The notes under the pieces are model-generated. The model did not search any database, was not told the DNA's origin, and was given only the letters and a program-made list of their open reading frames with translations. This document shows positions 51,355 to 59,590 of a stretch of DNA of 64,000 bases, one piece after another. The position numbers and the translations under genes are program-made. Source of the stretch: Pyrofollis japonicus (GTDB taxonomy: Archaea; Thermoproteota; Thermoprotei_A; Sulfolobales; Pyrodictiaceae); contig NZ_AP028634.1 of NCBI RefSeq assembly GCF_033097485.1, positions 1,851,126-1,915,125 of the forward strand. The letters run 5' to 3'. How positions within the stretch are numbered: position 1 is the stretch's first letter; each line of letters opens with the position of its first letter.

Positions 51355-52113
51355 ATGCCAATAGTGTCTGAGAAGCTCCTTGCGCCAGTAGATGTTATCG
51401 TTGATAGCCGAGAGGCATCCAAGAACAAAGATATCGTGGAAAAGATTAAGCAGAAAGGAGTCAAGGTTGCAGTGATGGAGCTACAAGCTGGTGATTACTA
51501 TATACTAGCACCCGATCCGTCCAAGGCATTACTTGTTGAGCGGAAAACAGTACTTGACCTAGCCAATAGTATAAGGGATAACAGGATATGGGACCAGGCA
51601 AAGCGGCTCAGCGAAGCGGCTCGCCACGATGGTGTAAGGCCCGTAATTGTTCTTGAAGGATGGCTTGGCCTAATAGAGAAGAAGACCAAGTGGAATCTGA
51701 CTGCAGTGCTTAGAATAATTGACGAGCTCGTTCTTGACTGGGGTATACCGGTTATACCTACCAACAATAAGGATGCGACAGCAGCATGGATAGCAGCAAA
51801 AGCAAAGAGTCTTGGAAAAACAGAGGAGAAGCGCATACTTCGCTTACGTGTTGAAAAGAAACCGATGTCTCTAAACGATAGAATCTTATACGTTGCTGAG
51901 GGCATTGTAGGCCCTATTCTTGCAAGGAGATTACTAATGCATTTTGGAACATTGAGGAGAATAGCGAATGCAAGCATAAACGAGCTTATGAAGGTCGAAG
52001 GTATAGGCGAGATTAGGGCTAGAGAAATTTATGCGATATTCAATACTCCGTGGAAGCCGTCTAGTGCAGATAAAGGACAAGATCCCCGTGGAAAGTCTCC
52101 TGCTGGGAAGTGA
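51355..52113 (+). CDS. xpf: XPF/Mus81-type structure-specific endonuclease
   Basis: Crenarchaeal short XPF without the helicase domain, cleaving 3'-flap and branched DNA and normally working with PCNA. The 252-aa protein carries the nuclease motif DVIVDSREASKNKDIV, then GDYYILA, and VERKTVLDLANSI with Asp, ERK and Asp forming the catalytic center. Two helix-hairpin-helix motifs at the C-terminus (GIVGPILARRLLMHFGTLRRI, MKVEGIGEIRAREIYAIFNT) bind the DNA. The basic tail has no clear PIP box. Monocistronic. Confidence 0.93.
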   Translation: MPIVSEKLLAPVDVIVDSREASKNKDIVEKIKQKGVKVAVMELQAGDYYILAPDPSKALLVERKTVLDLANSIRDNRIWDQAKRLSEAARHDGVRPVIVLEGWLGLIEKKTKWNLTAVLRIIDELVLDWGIPVIPTNNKDATAAWIAAKAKSLGKTEEKRILRLRVEKKPMSLNDRILYVAEGIVGPILARRLLMHFGTLRRIANASINELMKVEGIGEIRAREIYAIFNTPWKPSSADKGQDPRGKSPAGK

Positions 52114-52178
52114 TAAGGAATTGTTTGGAAAAAGAGGCGCGATTTTCTGAATTAAAATGCAGTTTAATGTTAATAGGG

Positions 52179-52424
52179 TTACTCTTGTATTTCTTCCATG
52201 TGGATTATGGAGACGGGGCAGCTCTCTACTGCTGACTGTACACAGTCCTTCAGATCCTCTGGGACGACACCTTCTGCGGGGTTGTTTGGATCAGTCCTCC
52301 ACTTGGCAACTATTTGGCTCTTTCCATCCTCTTCGCTCATCTCGAAGACGTCTGGGCAGAGGCTTACACATACCATGTCTGCAATGCACTGGTCTCGGTC
52401 TATCCAGACGCGTATCTTGGCCAC
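52179..52424 (-). CDS. Ferredoxin with Asp-ligated [4Fe-4S] cluster
   Basis: Small cytoplasmic electron carrier of 81 aa. The cluster motif CIADMVCVSLCP has Asp 16 where the second Cys normally is, giving Cys 13, Asp 16, Cys 19 plus Cys 69 (ESCPVSII) as ligands. Cys 23 and Cys 61 remain for a disulfide, the arrangement known from Pyrococcus furiosus ferredoxin. GTG 52424 is chosen because GGTGA lies 5 nt upstream and a TATA box at 52460-52467 fits a transcription start just before it; a longer upstream frame opens at 52484. It faces the XPF gene. Confidence 0.9.
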   Translation of the reverse strand: MAKIRVWIDRDQCIADMVCVSLCPDVFEMSEEDGKSQIVAKWRTDPNNPAEGVVPEDLKDCVQSAVESCPVSIIHMEEIQE

Positions 52425-52459
52425 GGTTTTCACCGTGATATTCTTGACACGAATGAGGG

Positions 52460-52467
52460 ATATAAGT
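52460..52467 (-). promoter_or_regulatory. TATA box of the ferredoxin gene
   Basis: The minus-strand CTTATATC is located 36-43 nt before GTG 52424, giving a short leader with GGTGA. Supports the shorter start. Confidence 0.5.
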
Positions 52468-52530
52468 GCTTCCGTTTGTGTCATCTAGGGTATTGTAGTA
52501 ACCCAGCGACTTATGTAACACGCGTTAATA

Positions 52531-53085
52531 TTAGTGTTTGCAAATTTGCTTCAATAGTACTAGTCTATCATGACCTGTTTCAAATAACTCCGCACAGTCT
52601 TCAAGAACGCAGAGACCAGTGAGGGCAGCAATTATAGCATCTTCTTCGTGTCTGCTTCTGGGTCTACGAGGTAGAGATACATTAAGTTCTTCAAGAAGCT
52701 GGCTAAACGAACAACCGCTTATTTTTAAAGAACTCGAAGGATGAGTCTCAACAACGATTATGCCAGCTACCTCCAACATTCTCTTCAATCTTATAGCTCT
52801 CTCGGCGAGCATAATCATTGACCTCATTGTGAGTGGTAAAAACCGAGCCCCCTTTGCCATAGCCATTCGCTCAACGTCTCTGAAGCCTCGTCCTCGTGGA
52901 GGAAAAGAAAGCGGTGCGTCAACAACGACTAGCCCGACCCTATGGTGCATAATCGGGTCTACTACGTCTTCATCGCTAAAAACCTCTTCAAGGAAAATAA
53001 TAGAGCGCGTGGCTGTATCAAGTATTGCTAACCCTGTGGGGCGTCGATGTATTGCAGCTAAGTCTAGTCCAGCAATGCGCCGCAT
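52531..53085 (-). CDS. DUF429 family predicted RNase H-like protein
   Basis: The 184-aa protein has the ribonuclease-H-like fold of DUF429. It starts with a conserved Asp strand (IAGLDLAAIHRRPTGLAIL), then VGLVVVDAPLSFPPRGRGFRDVERMA, and a C-terminal ETHPSSSLKISG with EEDAIIAALTGLC. These give the Asp/Glu residues expected of a two-metal site. Activity of the family is unproved. It starts within the last 22 nt of the DHH gene upstream, so it is translationally coupled to a RecJ-like phosphoesterase. Confidence 0.83.
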   Translation of the reverse strand: MRRIAGLDLAAIHRRPTGLAILDTATRSIIFLEEVFSDEDVVDPIMHHRVGLVVVDAPLSFPPRGRGFRDVERMAMAKGARFLPLTMRSMIMLAERAIRLKRMLEVAGIIVVETHPSSSLKISGCSFSQLLEELNVSLPRRPRSRHEEDAIIAALTGLCVLEDCAELFETGHDRLVLLKQICKH

Positions 53086-54059
53086 CCACCCAGCCTCTCC
53101 ATGGCGCTTAAAACCTGCTTCTTGGCTTCATGAAGTCTTACTTTCGGCCAGAAAATGGAGAGCAACTTTTTAGGCAAGGATAATTTAAGAGGCGCTCCCG
53201 CGGCGCGTGGGTGGCCCCCACCACCAAGCTCATACGCAACTTTCTGAACATTAGCCTTTATCGATCTGAGGCTTATTCCGGTACCCCTTTTGCGAACGAT
53301 TACCGCTATGTCTCCCTGAAACCTATAGAGAAGACTATTGCCAAGAATGCTTGCATTTGGAGGCCCCGGATCCTTCAGTACAAAGACGATTCTACAGCCG
53401 TGTATTTCAACTACTTCCGTATTGCGGAGAGCCTTGTTGAACCCATTGAGCTCCTTGTTAAGGTATTCTTGTAGTGCTTCATCTAGATCAGGCCACCATA
53501 TTGCTCCTTCTGCAAAACCTTTGACAAGAACCCTTTTCCACTTATCGCCTTTAGGCCCCCTATACCTACCAACGATGCGATAGAGCTTAGGAGCCCAAGG
53601 ATCGTCCCATTTCCATAGATCAGCCGCGCATGTTGCGCGAACAAGCATCTCAATGAAATCATCTGTTTGTGACTCGAGCTCGTCCGGCGCGTACTTGGCC
53701 ACAACGCCAGCAGCGCAAGTAGAGGTATCGACGTGTACGTGGACTCCTAGACCAGCCAGCTCCTTGACCCACTCGTCGCGCCAGCGATGATGGTCGTACC
53801 ATTCAACTCTTACACCATTAGAAACGAGCCTTTTTAATTGAGCAGTTATTTCGCTGAAGGTGTCAGCATTAGGGCCTAAATCCATTACAGCGATGCGCTG
53901 TAGCCTTTGGGAAGTATTGCTTAACGTCTTATGTAATTTATACGGCTCAGTAAATGCTACATCTACGTCCTCGCCGAGCTCTCCGCCGTGGAGCCGTAGG
54001 TATATCGCAGCAGAAGCTACTCCATCTAAATCCGTATGCGTTATTATCAGTGTTGACAA
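53064..54059 (-). CDS. DHH family phosphoesterase
   Basis: Member of the DHH superfamily, which contains RecJ-like exonucleases, oligoribonucleases and polyphosphatases. The 331-aa protein has ITHTDLDGVASAAIYLR (first metal site), AVMDLGPNAD and VEWYDHHRW (the DHH motif). The C-terminal DHHA1-like domain is marked by YELGGGGHPRAAGAPL. Candidate activities are GAN-like exonuclease or oligonucleotide degradation; archaeal relatives include the GINS-associated nuclease. It forms an operon with the DUF429 gene. Confidence 0.87.
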   Translation of the reverse strand: MSTLIITHTDLDGVASAAIYLRLHGGELGEDVDVAFTEPYKLHKTLSNTSQRLQRIAVMDLGPNADTFSEITAQLKRLVSNGVRVEWYDHHRWRDEWVKELAGLGVHVHVDTSTCAAGVVAKYAPDELESQTDDFIEMLVRATCAADLWKWDDPWAPKLYRIVGRYRGPKGDKWKRVLVKGFAEGAIWWPDLDEALQEYLNKELNGFNKALRNTEVVEIHGCRIVFVLKDPGPPNASILGNSLLYRFQGDIAVIVRKRGTGISLRSIKANVQKVAYELGGGGHPRAAGAPLKLSLPKKLLSIFWPKVRLHEAKKQVLSAMERLGGCGALLD

Positions 54060-54141
54060 CCTACATCACCCAGTAAACGTGATTGAGCAGCTATGCCGCG
54101 GAGAAGAGCAATAATGCCCAAGACGCAGGCTTCTAGGGGCC

Positions 54142-54197
54142 TCAGTGACGCCGACCCCGCACATGTCGAGGATTTTCGCCTCGGTGTTCGTCATCAC
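54142..54197 (-). ncRNA. Candidate box C/D small RNA
   Basis: The minus-strand sequence has box C GTGATGA (54191-54197) and box D CTGA (54142-54145) 45 nt apart, the size of archaeal C/D sRNAs, in a gap between divergent genes. Internal C'/D' boxes are degenerate and flanking terminal pairing is poor, so this is tentative. Confidence 0.3.
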
Positions 54198-54262
54198 CGG
54201 TCCTGTCAGTTAGTAACGCTTACCTCTCTAAGGTTATTAGCTATTCGCGTGTAAAAGGGGGC

Positions 54263-55171
54263 TTGGGGACTTCTGGCAAGGTGTACTGTGCATTGAGTTT
54301 TTCAAGTATTATCAACGCTGACAGGGTACGTCGAGTGGGAGAAGCACTTAGTCGCATTCCGCTAGATGCAGTACACGTTATTGAGTCTAATGACCCTCAG
54401 TACACAGCTGTAAAGAAAATTATAGAGAAGTGTGGTCCACGTGGAGTGGCCCTTGTCGTAGCTAACGCGCTCATAAGCTACCGACTTAGCCTTCCAGGAG
54501 AAAACTATTGGCTCGAATATGCAAACTACCTATCAACAGAAGGCTGCGATAACGACATCTCTATCATTATCTCAAGATTCCTTGCAATCAGCCGAGGCAA
54601 CCGCATGCTTCACAGACAGAAACTTTCAAGAATACAGAAGGCATCAAGGGCTCTTCAATCAATATCTGTAAATCCATTACTGTTCCGCGATCTGAGATTG
54701 CTCGTTAATAGAATAGCGGCAAGTCTTGGAGCAAGGCCTTGGGAGAAAACAATAGTCTTTGCCGCAAAAATGGCCTACTATGCCTATCGAGCACTCGGAA
54801 TTAATGTTAAAAACGCCGAGGAAATACCGTTACCTATTGATAGGCGTGTTGCGCTTCTAACAAGTACTTCAGGGCTCATAGTTGCCGAGCCAGAGATAAT
54901 ACTTCAAAGGCTACGCGACGAAGCGATTACAGCATGGAGACGTGTATCCGAGATATCAGGTATGCCAGCTTTGCACCTTGATGCAGTAATATGGTTGCCG
55001 GCAAAGGGTATTGAAAAATATCTCAAGATGGGTATTGAGGCAGCCCGTGAAGAGTACGCGAAACGCCTCGTAGACTATAGTCAAGGCCTAATAAAATGGG
55101 ATGTTGCTAAACGCGTTGCAACCGAGATATTATATTACGATATCTTTTCAAAGAGTAAATCCAAGAAATAA
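54263..55171 (+). CDS. ogg: Archaeal 8-oxoguanine DNA glycosylase/lyase (AGOG)
   Basis: Base-excision repair enzyme removing 8-oxoguanine and cutting the strand. The 302-aa protein has family features: YTAVKKIIEKCGPRGVALVVANALISYRLSLPGENYWLEYANYLS, the region with the catalytic Lys (GARPWEKTIVFAAKMAYYAYRALG), and ALHLDAVIWLPAKG with the second active-site Asp. It is longer than the 256-aa Pyrobaculum enzyme because of a C-terminal extension (EAAREEYAKRLVDYS and onward). Its last 37 nt overlap the end of the convergent M28-like gene. Confidence 0.88.
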   Translation: MGTSGKVYCALSFSSIINADRVRRVGEALSRIPLDAVHVIESNDPQYTAVKKIIEKCGPRGVALVVANALISYRLSLPGENYWLEYANYLSTEGCDNDISIIISRFLAISRGNRMLHRQKLSRIQKASRALQSISVNPLLFRDLRLLVNRIAASLGARPWEKTIVFAAKMAYYAYRALGINVKNAEEIPLPIDRRVALLTSTSGLIVAEPEIILQRLRDEAITAWRRVSEISGMPALHLDAVIWLPAKGIEKYLKMGIEAAREEYAKRLVDYSQGLIKWDVAKRVATEILYYDIFSKSKSKK

Positions 55172-56646
55172 TATCTCTCTAGCTCGTGCTCTATCCGTGA
55201 CGATGCTATATAGGCCAAGTGTCTTATAAGCTCGCGGTGCTCAGAATCTCCAGCCACATTGAGGCCTTTAAACACATTCCCGCCAGCTATATCGGAGCAT
55301 GACTCAACCCTCTCATCGACGCATCCAAGGGGCGGGAAAGTGACATAACTAACGCTATGTTTCTCCCTCTTTTCGAGATCCATTAGCCTAAAGCCGCTCC
55401 TAATCAGCATGCGGCAAACGCTCAACCCTTTAATAATATCCAATGAGTCGTTGAGCTTGTCTATGAGACGTTTAAACTTATAAACAGTGTTTCTTAAAGG
55501 GAGACTAGGAAGCACGAGCGCTCTTTCATAAAAGTACTTCATGCACTCGTCGACTAAAGAGCGCCACCAAGCGGGGCTCTTTACATTGTTGAGAACATTT
55601 TCGATACCATGTGGCTTGTTATCAAAGTTCTTACCATTGCCTCGGAAAACTATCGCTGGAATACCGTTTATTAATTGAAACCAGACAGCACTGCTCCAAA
55701 GCGAACCCCCTTCATGTCTTGCAGAGTGTCCAGTGATATTGGTAAGCGGTGGTATTGCTAAACTCTGCACCTTATCCGAGTACTCGAAGTTCTCAAACCA
55801 AATAACAAGTCCAGCATATGTATTTAACAACATCCTCCTTATAGTCATGTTGTAGAGACGTGCCCCGTACCCGGTATGATATGAAGGATGAAGTGGATCG
55901 CCTAGAGCATTAGCAGAGACAATGAGTAGCCTAGAATTTACATTATTTTTCACTAGTTTTAGAAATATTTTAAGCGCGTTGATTACCCCACGCTTGCTGT
56001 TTCCTCGGAGAAAATCGGTGCTTGACCCTACAAGTATAAAGGGTCTTTCGGCTGGCGATTTACTCCACGCCTCAATAATATAGCCAGTACTAGCTATTCT
56101 TCTGCTATCTACGTTGATCTTTATGCGGCCTACTTTACCGTCTAGATGCGAGTTAGTAGAGAGTACGGGCACTATGCCGGCGCAGATATTTGTAATAGTG
56201 AATGGTGGCTCCGTAGCAATGCTCCTCAGAGTTTTCGGCGAATGAAGAATTATAGCTTGCGGTTTTCTAGCAGCGAGTTCCGCGTATACTTGCTTATAAT
56301 GACTAAGAGAGTTGGAAATTATGTCCCTTCTTACTAGGACAATGTATTGTGAAAGATTTGTTAATGCTCTTGCTTCTTCGAAGGTGATTAATGGAGCCTC
56401 AATTGGTTCTTTTATGGTTTTGCACATGGGCCAGAGCAGTGCCCTAACCTCATTACCCGAATAAGCTATTGACGATTTCTCGTGCCATGAACTCACTTTG
56501 ATCTTTGTCACAGTGTACTCGATGTCGCTAATTTTATCCAGGATGTTTACAATGTATTCCACTAGCTCTTCTTCAAATCTTGACCCAGGCAGGATCTCGT
56601 CTATGTTCTCGAGGTACTCTACGAGTCGTTCGAATTCTTGTGACAT
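55135..56646 (-). CDS. M28-peptidase-like protein, probably inactive
   Basis: The 503-aa protein has the outline of M28 aminopeptidases: N-terminal helices, a PA-like segment (AIILHSPKTLRSIATEPPFTITN), then a core FILVGSSTDFLRGNSKRGVINALKIFLKLVKNN and LLIVSANALGDPLHPSYHTGYGARLYN. The zinc ligands expected around the H-x-D and D-x-x-x-G motifs are replaced (GSSTDF and SKRGV). The fold may therefore be kept while catalysis is lost, as in other degenerate M28 relatives. This is inference. ATG 56646 is chosen over TTG 56670 by the TATA box near 56690. It overlaps the AGOG gene at its 3' end. Confidence 0.6.
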   Translation of the reverse strand: MSQEFERLVEYLENIDEILPGSRFEEELVEYIVNILDKISDIEYTVTKIKVSSWHEKSSIAYSGNEVRALLWPMCKTIKEPIEAPLITFEEARALTNLSQYIVLVRRDIISNSLSHYKQVYAELAARKPQAIILHSPKTLRSIATEPPFTITNICAGIVPVLSTNSHLDGKVGRIKINVDSRRIASTGYIIEAWSKSPAERPFILVGSSTDFLRGNSKRGVINALKIFLKLVKNNVNSRLLIVSANALGDPLHPSYHTGYGARLYNMTIRRMLLNTYAGLVIWFENFEYSDKVQSLAIPPLTNITGHSARHEGGSLWSSAVWFQLINGIPAIVFRGNGKNFDNKPHGIENVLNNVKSPAWWRSLVDECMKYFYERALVLPSLPLRNTVYKFKRLIDKLNDSLDIIKGLSVCRMLIRSGFRLMDLEKREKHSVSYVTFPPLGCVDERVESCSDIAGGNVFKGLNVAGDSEHRELIRHLAYIASSRIEHELERYYFLDLLFEKIS

Positions 56647-56746
56647 GTGCAATTGTTGCACCGAGACCAAGTAGCTGCGATGCTGAACTGTAAATAGACA
56701 CAGTAATGTAAAATCACATAGTCATAATTTAAAAATGAGTTGTTTG

Positions 56747-58561
56747 CTAGAGCGTTATGGCAAATGCCGGGTTTTGTTTCCTCTTTATCTTTAGTATTTC
56801 TTTGAGCACCATCATCTCGTCATCACTTAGTTCATTCTTGTACTTTGTGAGCCATAGTATTGCGTGCCTCTCCGGTATATCAGTATAAAGTACGTCTCCT
56901 TCATCTATGTGCCTTCCGACGAGTACGTGGCCTTTTATCGAGATTGCGACGGCCATTCCTGCGCGTGCTTCTTGCACGGTCTTTCCACGGTCTTGTATCT
57001 GCATTATTGTGCCTATTCGTTTACCGTCTTCCCTCATTAATGGGTAGCCTGGCTTGATGATACCTCCAAGTACTTCTACACCGACGATGGCAGGGTTGCT
57101 GCGCCTAAATACATAGCCGGGGATTATCCTTATCTTGCCCGGCCTAATTAGCTGTTCGAGCTCTTTTCGTTTCTCTGCTTCTATTTGTTCTTTGTACCAT
57201 TTCTCGAAGTCCTCGAGAAGCCGGTAGATCACGTTATTGGTGAATATCTTTATGCCGTGTTTTCTGGCCTCTTCTTCTGCTTCAGGAAGGGTCTTCACGT
57301 TAAATGCTAGTATTACCGCATAGAACTTGTTAATTTCCTTGCTTGCAACAGCTTCAATCACATCGCGCTTTGCAACAGGGCCTACGTCCGCATATCGTAT
57401 CGGTATGCCTCTCCTCCTGAGTGTTTCTACCAGGGCTTCAAGGCTTCCAAGCGTGTCTGCCTTTACTACAACTCCTTCCTTATCGGTCTTAATTCTGAGC
57501 GATTCTATCTCCTTCATCACATGCGTTGCTAGCTTCTTTGCCTCTTCTTCATCTTGGGCAACAAGTATCGGCGCACCCGCTACAGCTTCCTCAAGGCCTG
57601 GAGCAACTATCCTCACACCCGCAGCAGCGTATACCTCCTCTACGGGCTCAAGCTCTCTCTTAGCCACACGAATCTCTTGAAGAGGCTTAGGCATCAGCAG
57701 TGCACGTACACGTGTTATAACTGGGCCATTGAGCCCACCAGTAACTATTATGTCGCCTCTGCGTAGAACACCATCGTAGATTATTACATCGGCGGCCGTG
57801 CCCATGCCTGGTTGTTCTCTAATCTCTAGTATGACGCCTTTGGCTGGGCCCTCAGCGAAACGTAGTCTATGCTGTAGATAGCGTTGCGTAAGACCTGCTA
57901 AAACAGCCAGCAGCTCCGGAATGCCTTCGCCCGTCTTCGCGGAGACAGGTACCACTGCCACTGTTCTCGTAAAGTCTTTTACCCTATCAAAGCGGTCGGC
58001 CTGGAATCCTTGCTCGTAGAGCTTTGCTACGACGTTATCCCATAGTCTTCTCTCAAGCTCCTCCTGAACCCGCGGCGCCTGCTTCTGGTACGATACTAGG
58101 AAGGGTTCGTTCGGATGCGGCTTCCAGCCCGGGATTTTATCTATCTTGTTGGCGGCAACGATGAAGGGCACCTTTCTTTGGCGTAGTATCTCTATTGATT
58201 CGTAAGTTTGCTGCTGGAACCCCTCATTTATATCTACAACCAAGATTGCGAAGTCTGCTACGCTGCCCCCTCTTCTCCTAAGATTTGTGAAGACCTCGTG
58301 GCCAGGCGTGTCTATGAACAATAAGCCAGGAATTATCAGCTTGAATGGAATTATCTTTTTCAGTGGCTCGGCGAGTTTCTCAATAACGCTTGCAGGTACA
58401 AGGCTTGCACCAACGTGCTGAGTTATTAACCCAGGTTCTTTAGCAGTAACAGTTGTTCCACGGATTCTGTCAAGAAGCGTTGTCTTACCGTGGTCAACGT
58501 GGCCGAGGACAACAACAATTGGTTGTCTTAGTCGTTTACCGCTCTGCTTCTCTGCGCTCAT
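56747..58561 (-). CDS. infB: Translation initiation factor aIF5B (IF2/eIF5B)
   Basis: GTPase that joins ribosomal subunits. The 604-aa archaeal protein has G1 VLGHVDHGKTTLLD, G3 FIDTPGHEVF and G4 VAANKIDKI. A beta-barrel domain follows, with family blocks AEGPAKGVILEIREQPGMGTAADVIIY and VVKADTLGSLEALVETL, then the C-terminal domains with VFRRSNPAIVGVEVLGGIIKPG. No intein. The start is preceded by GGGGGTG. It is divergent from the eS6 gene. Confidence 0.97.
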   Translation of the reverse strand: MSAEKQSGKRLRQPIVVVLGHVDHGKTTLLDRIRGTTVTAKEPGLITQHVGASLVPASVIEKLAEPLKKIIPFKLIIPGLLFIDTPGHEVFTNLRRRGGSVADFAILVVDINEGFQQQTYESIEILRQRKVPFIVAANKIDKIPGWKPHPNEPFLVSYQKQAPRVQEELERRLWDNVVAKLYEQGFQADRFDRVKDFTRTVAVVPVSAKTGEGIPELLAVLAGLTQRYLQHRLRFAEGPAKGVILEIREQPGMGTAADVIIYDGVLRRGDIIVTGGLNGPVITRVRALLMPKPLQEIRVAKRELEPVEEVYAAAGVRIVAPGLEEAVAGAPILVAQDEEEAKKLATHVMKEIESLRIKTDKEGVVVKADTLGSLEALVETLRRRGIPIRYADVGPVAKRDVIEAVASKEINKFYAVILAFNVKTLPEAEEEARKHGIKIFTNNVIYRLLEDFEKWYKEQIEAEKRKELEQLIRPGKIRIIPGYVFRRSNPAIVGVEVLGGIIKPGYPLMREDGKRIGTIMQIQDRGKTVQEARAGMAVAISIKGHVLVGRHIDEGDVLYTDIPERHAILWLTKYKNELSDDEMMVLKEILKIKRKQNPAFAITL

Positions 58562-58684
58562 ACCCTAACACCCCCTTAAACCTTCTTGCACACAGCCCCT
58601 CTATAATGAGTGTCTCTCTTTCTCTGCGACGCTCGATCATTAAACCTAGCTTCGATATCCCTTACCGCCTTTACAGCGAGAGGG

Positions 58685-58690
58685 TATAAG
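58685..58690 (+). promoter_or_regulatory. TATA box of the eS6 gene
   Basis: TATAAG preceded by AGGG lies about 100 nt before ATG 58791. Predicted transcription start near 58712 gives an unusually long leader of about 80 nt with two hairpins. Confidence 0.45.
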
Positions 58691-58720
58691 AAGGGGCAGT
58701 GAATGAAGCTTCCTCCCGAG

Positions 58721-58761
58721 CCCTCCCTCTTGGGGAGGGGATGCTGGGCCCACTAGGGCCC
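58721..58761 (+). promoter_or_regulatory. Two GC-rich hairpins in the eS6 leader
   Basis: CCCTCCC (58721-58727) pairs with GGGAGGG (58733-58739). Immediately after, GGGCCC-acta-GGGCCC (58746-58761) forms a second hairpin. They end 29 nt before the eS6 start codon. Stable structures of this kind in a leader may control ribosomal-protein translation. Confidence 0.6.
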
Positions 58762-58790
58762 GGGGATGAACCACTAGGGGGTAGTACGTC

Positions 58791-59441
58791 ATGCCTGAGT
58801 TCAAGGTCGTAATCTCGGATCCAAAGGCAGGAGCAGATATACCCGAGATCAAGGTAAAGGTTAAGGGAGACGAAAACATAGAATATGGTGATGCAGAGAA
58901 GTCTCAGAAAAAGCTGCCAATCTGTAAGGCCAATCCAGAACTAGTCAAGAAGCTAAACGCCGAGCACGGCATTATAACTATAAGGATACGCAAAGAGGAG
59001 AAAAAAATCAAGCATACTTGTAAAGTTGTTGAAGACGAGTCCATACCTCCCGACGAGGTCAGAGTAAGCCTCGAATGGCTCGGCGACGCAACCGGCGCGG
59101 AGGAAGCTGAAGGCGTTGCTTTTCGCGCAAAAGCGTGGCAAATAACTATAGCGAGTCCCCAAGCGGACCAGCTGATAGGGCTCAAGATCGGAGACAAGTT
59201 TGACGGCTCACTTGTGGGGCTACCTGGCTACCAGCTAGAGATACGTGGAGGAAGCGATAATAGCGGTTTTCCGATGCTGCCAACGCTTCCAGGGCCGGTA
59301 AAGAAGAAGGTACTATTGTCAGGGCCGCCTGGCTTCCATCCCAGAGAGAAGGGAGAACGCAGAAGAAAGACTGTTCGCGGTAACACGGTAACGCATGATA
59401 CAGTCCAAATTAATACTGTAATAGTTTATTCAAAGAAGTAG
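58791..59441 (+). CDS. rps6e: Ribosomal protein eS6 (S6e)
   Basis: Small-subunit protein of 216 aa. The core starts FKVVISDPKAGADIP and there is the family hallmark IGLKIGDKFDGSLVGLPGYQLEIRGGSDNSGFPMLP, followed by PGPVKKKVLLSGPPGFHPREKGERRRKTVRGN. The middle carries an extra domain of about 80 residues (KEEKKIKHTCKVVEDESIPPD...) that is not in the shortest archaeal versions. ATG 58791 opens the gene; the leader is long and structured. aIF2-gamma follows on the same strand. Confidence 0.96.
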   Translation: MPEFKVVISDPKAGADIPEIKVKVKGDENIEYGDAEKSQKKLPICKANPELVKKLNAEHGIITIRIRKEEKKIKHTCKVVEDESIPPDEVRVSLEWLGDATGAEEAEGVAFRAKAWQITIASPQADQLIGLKIGDKFDGSLVGLPGYQLEIRGGSDNSGFPMLPTLPGPVKKKVLLSGPPGFHPREKGERRRKTVRGNTVTHDTVQINTVIVYSKK

Positions 59442-59590
59442 CTCTGCTAGATATTCTCGCTGAGTGAAGGTCTTGCATGTGTTTTTATCATTGTTCTCCT
59501 TTACACGATGTTTTTCCTGCACTTCTGTAAGTGTCTCAGTTTTGCTCTTATAGGGGTAGGCTAGTAGCTTGAAGGTATGGGGTGGTTTCT

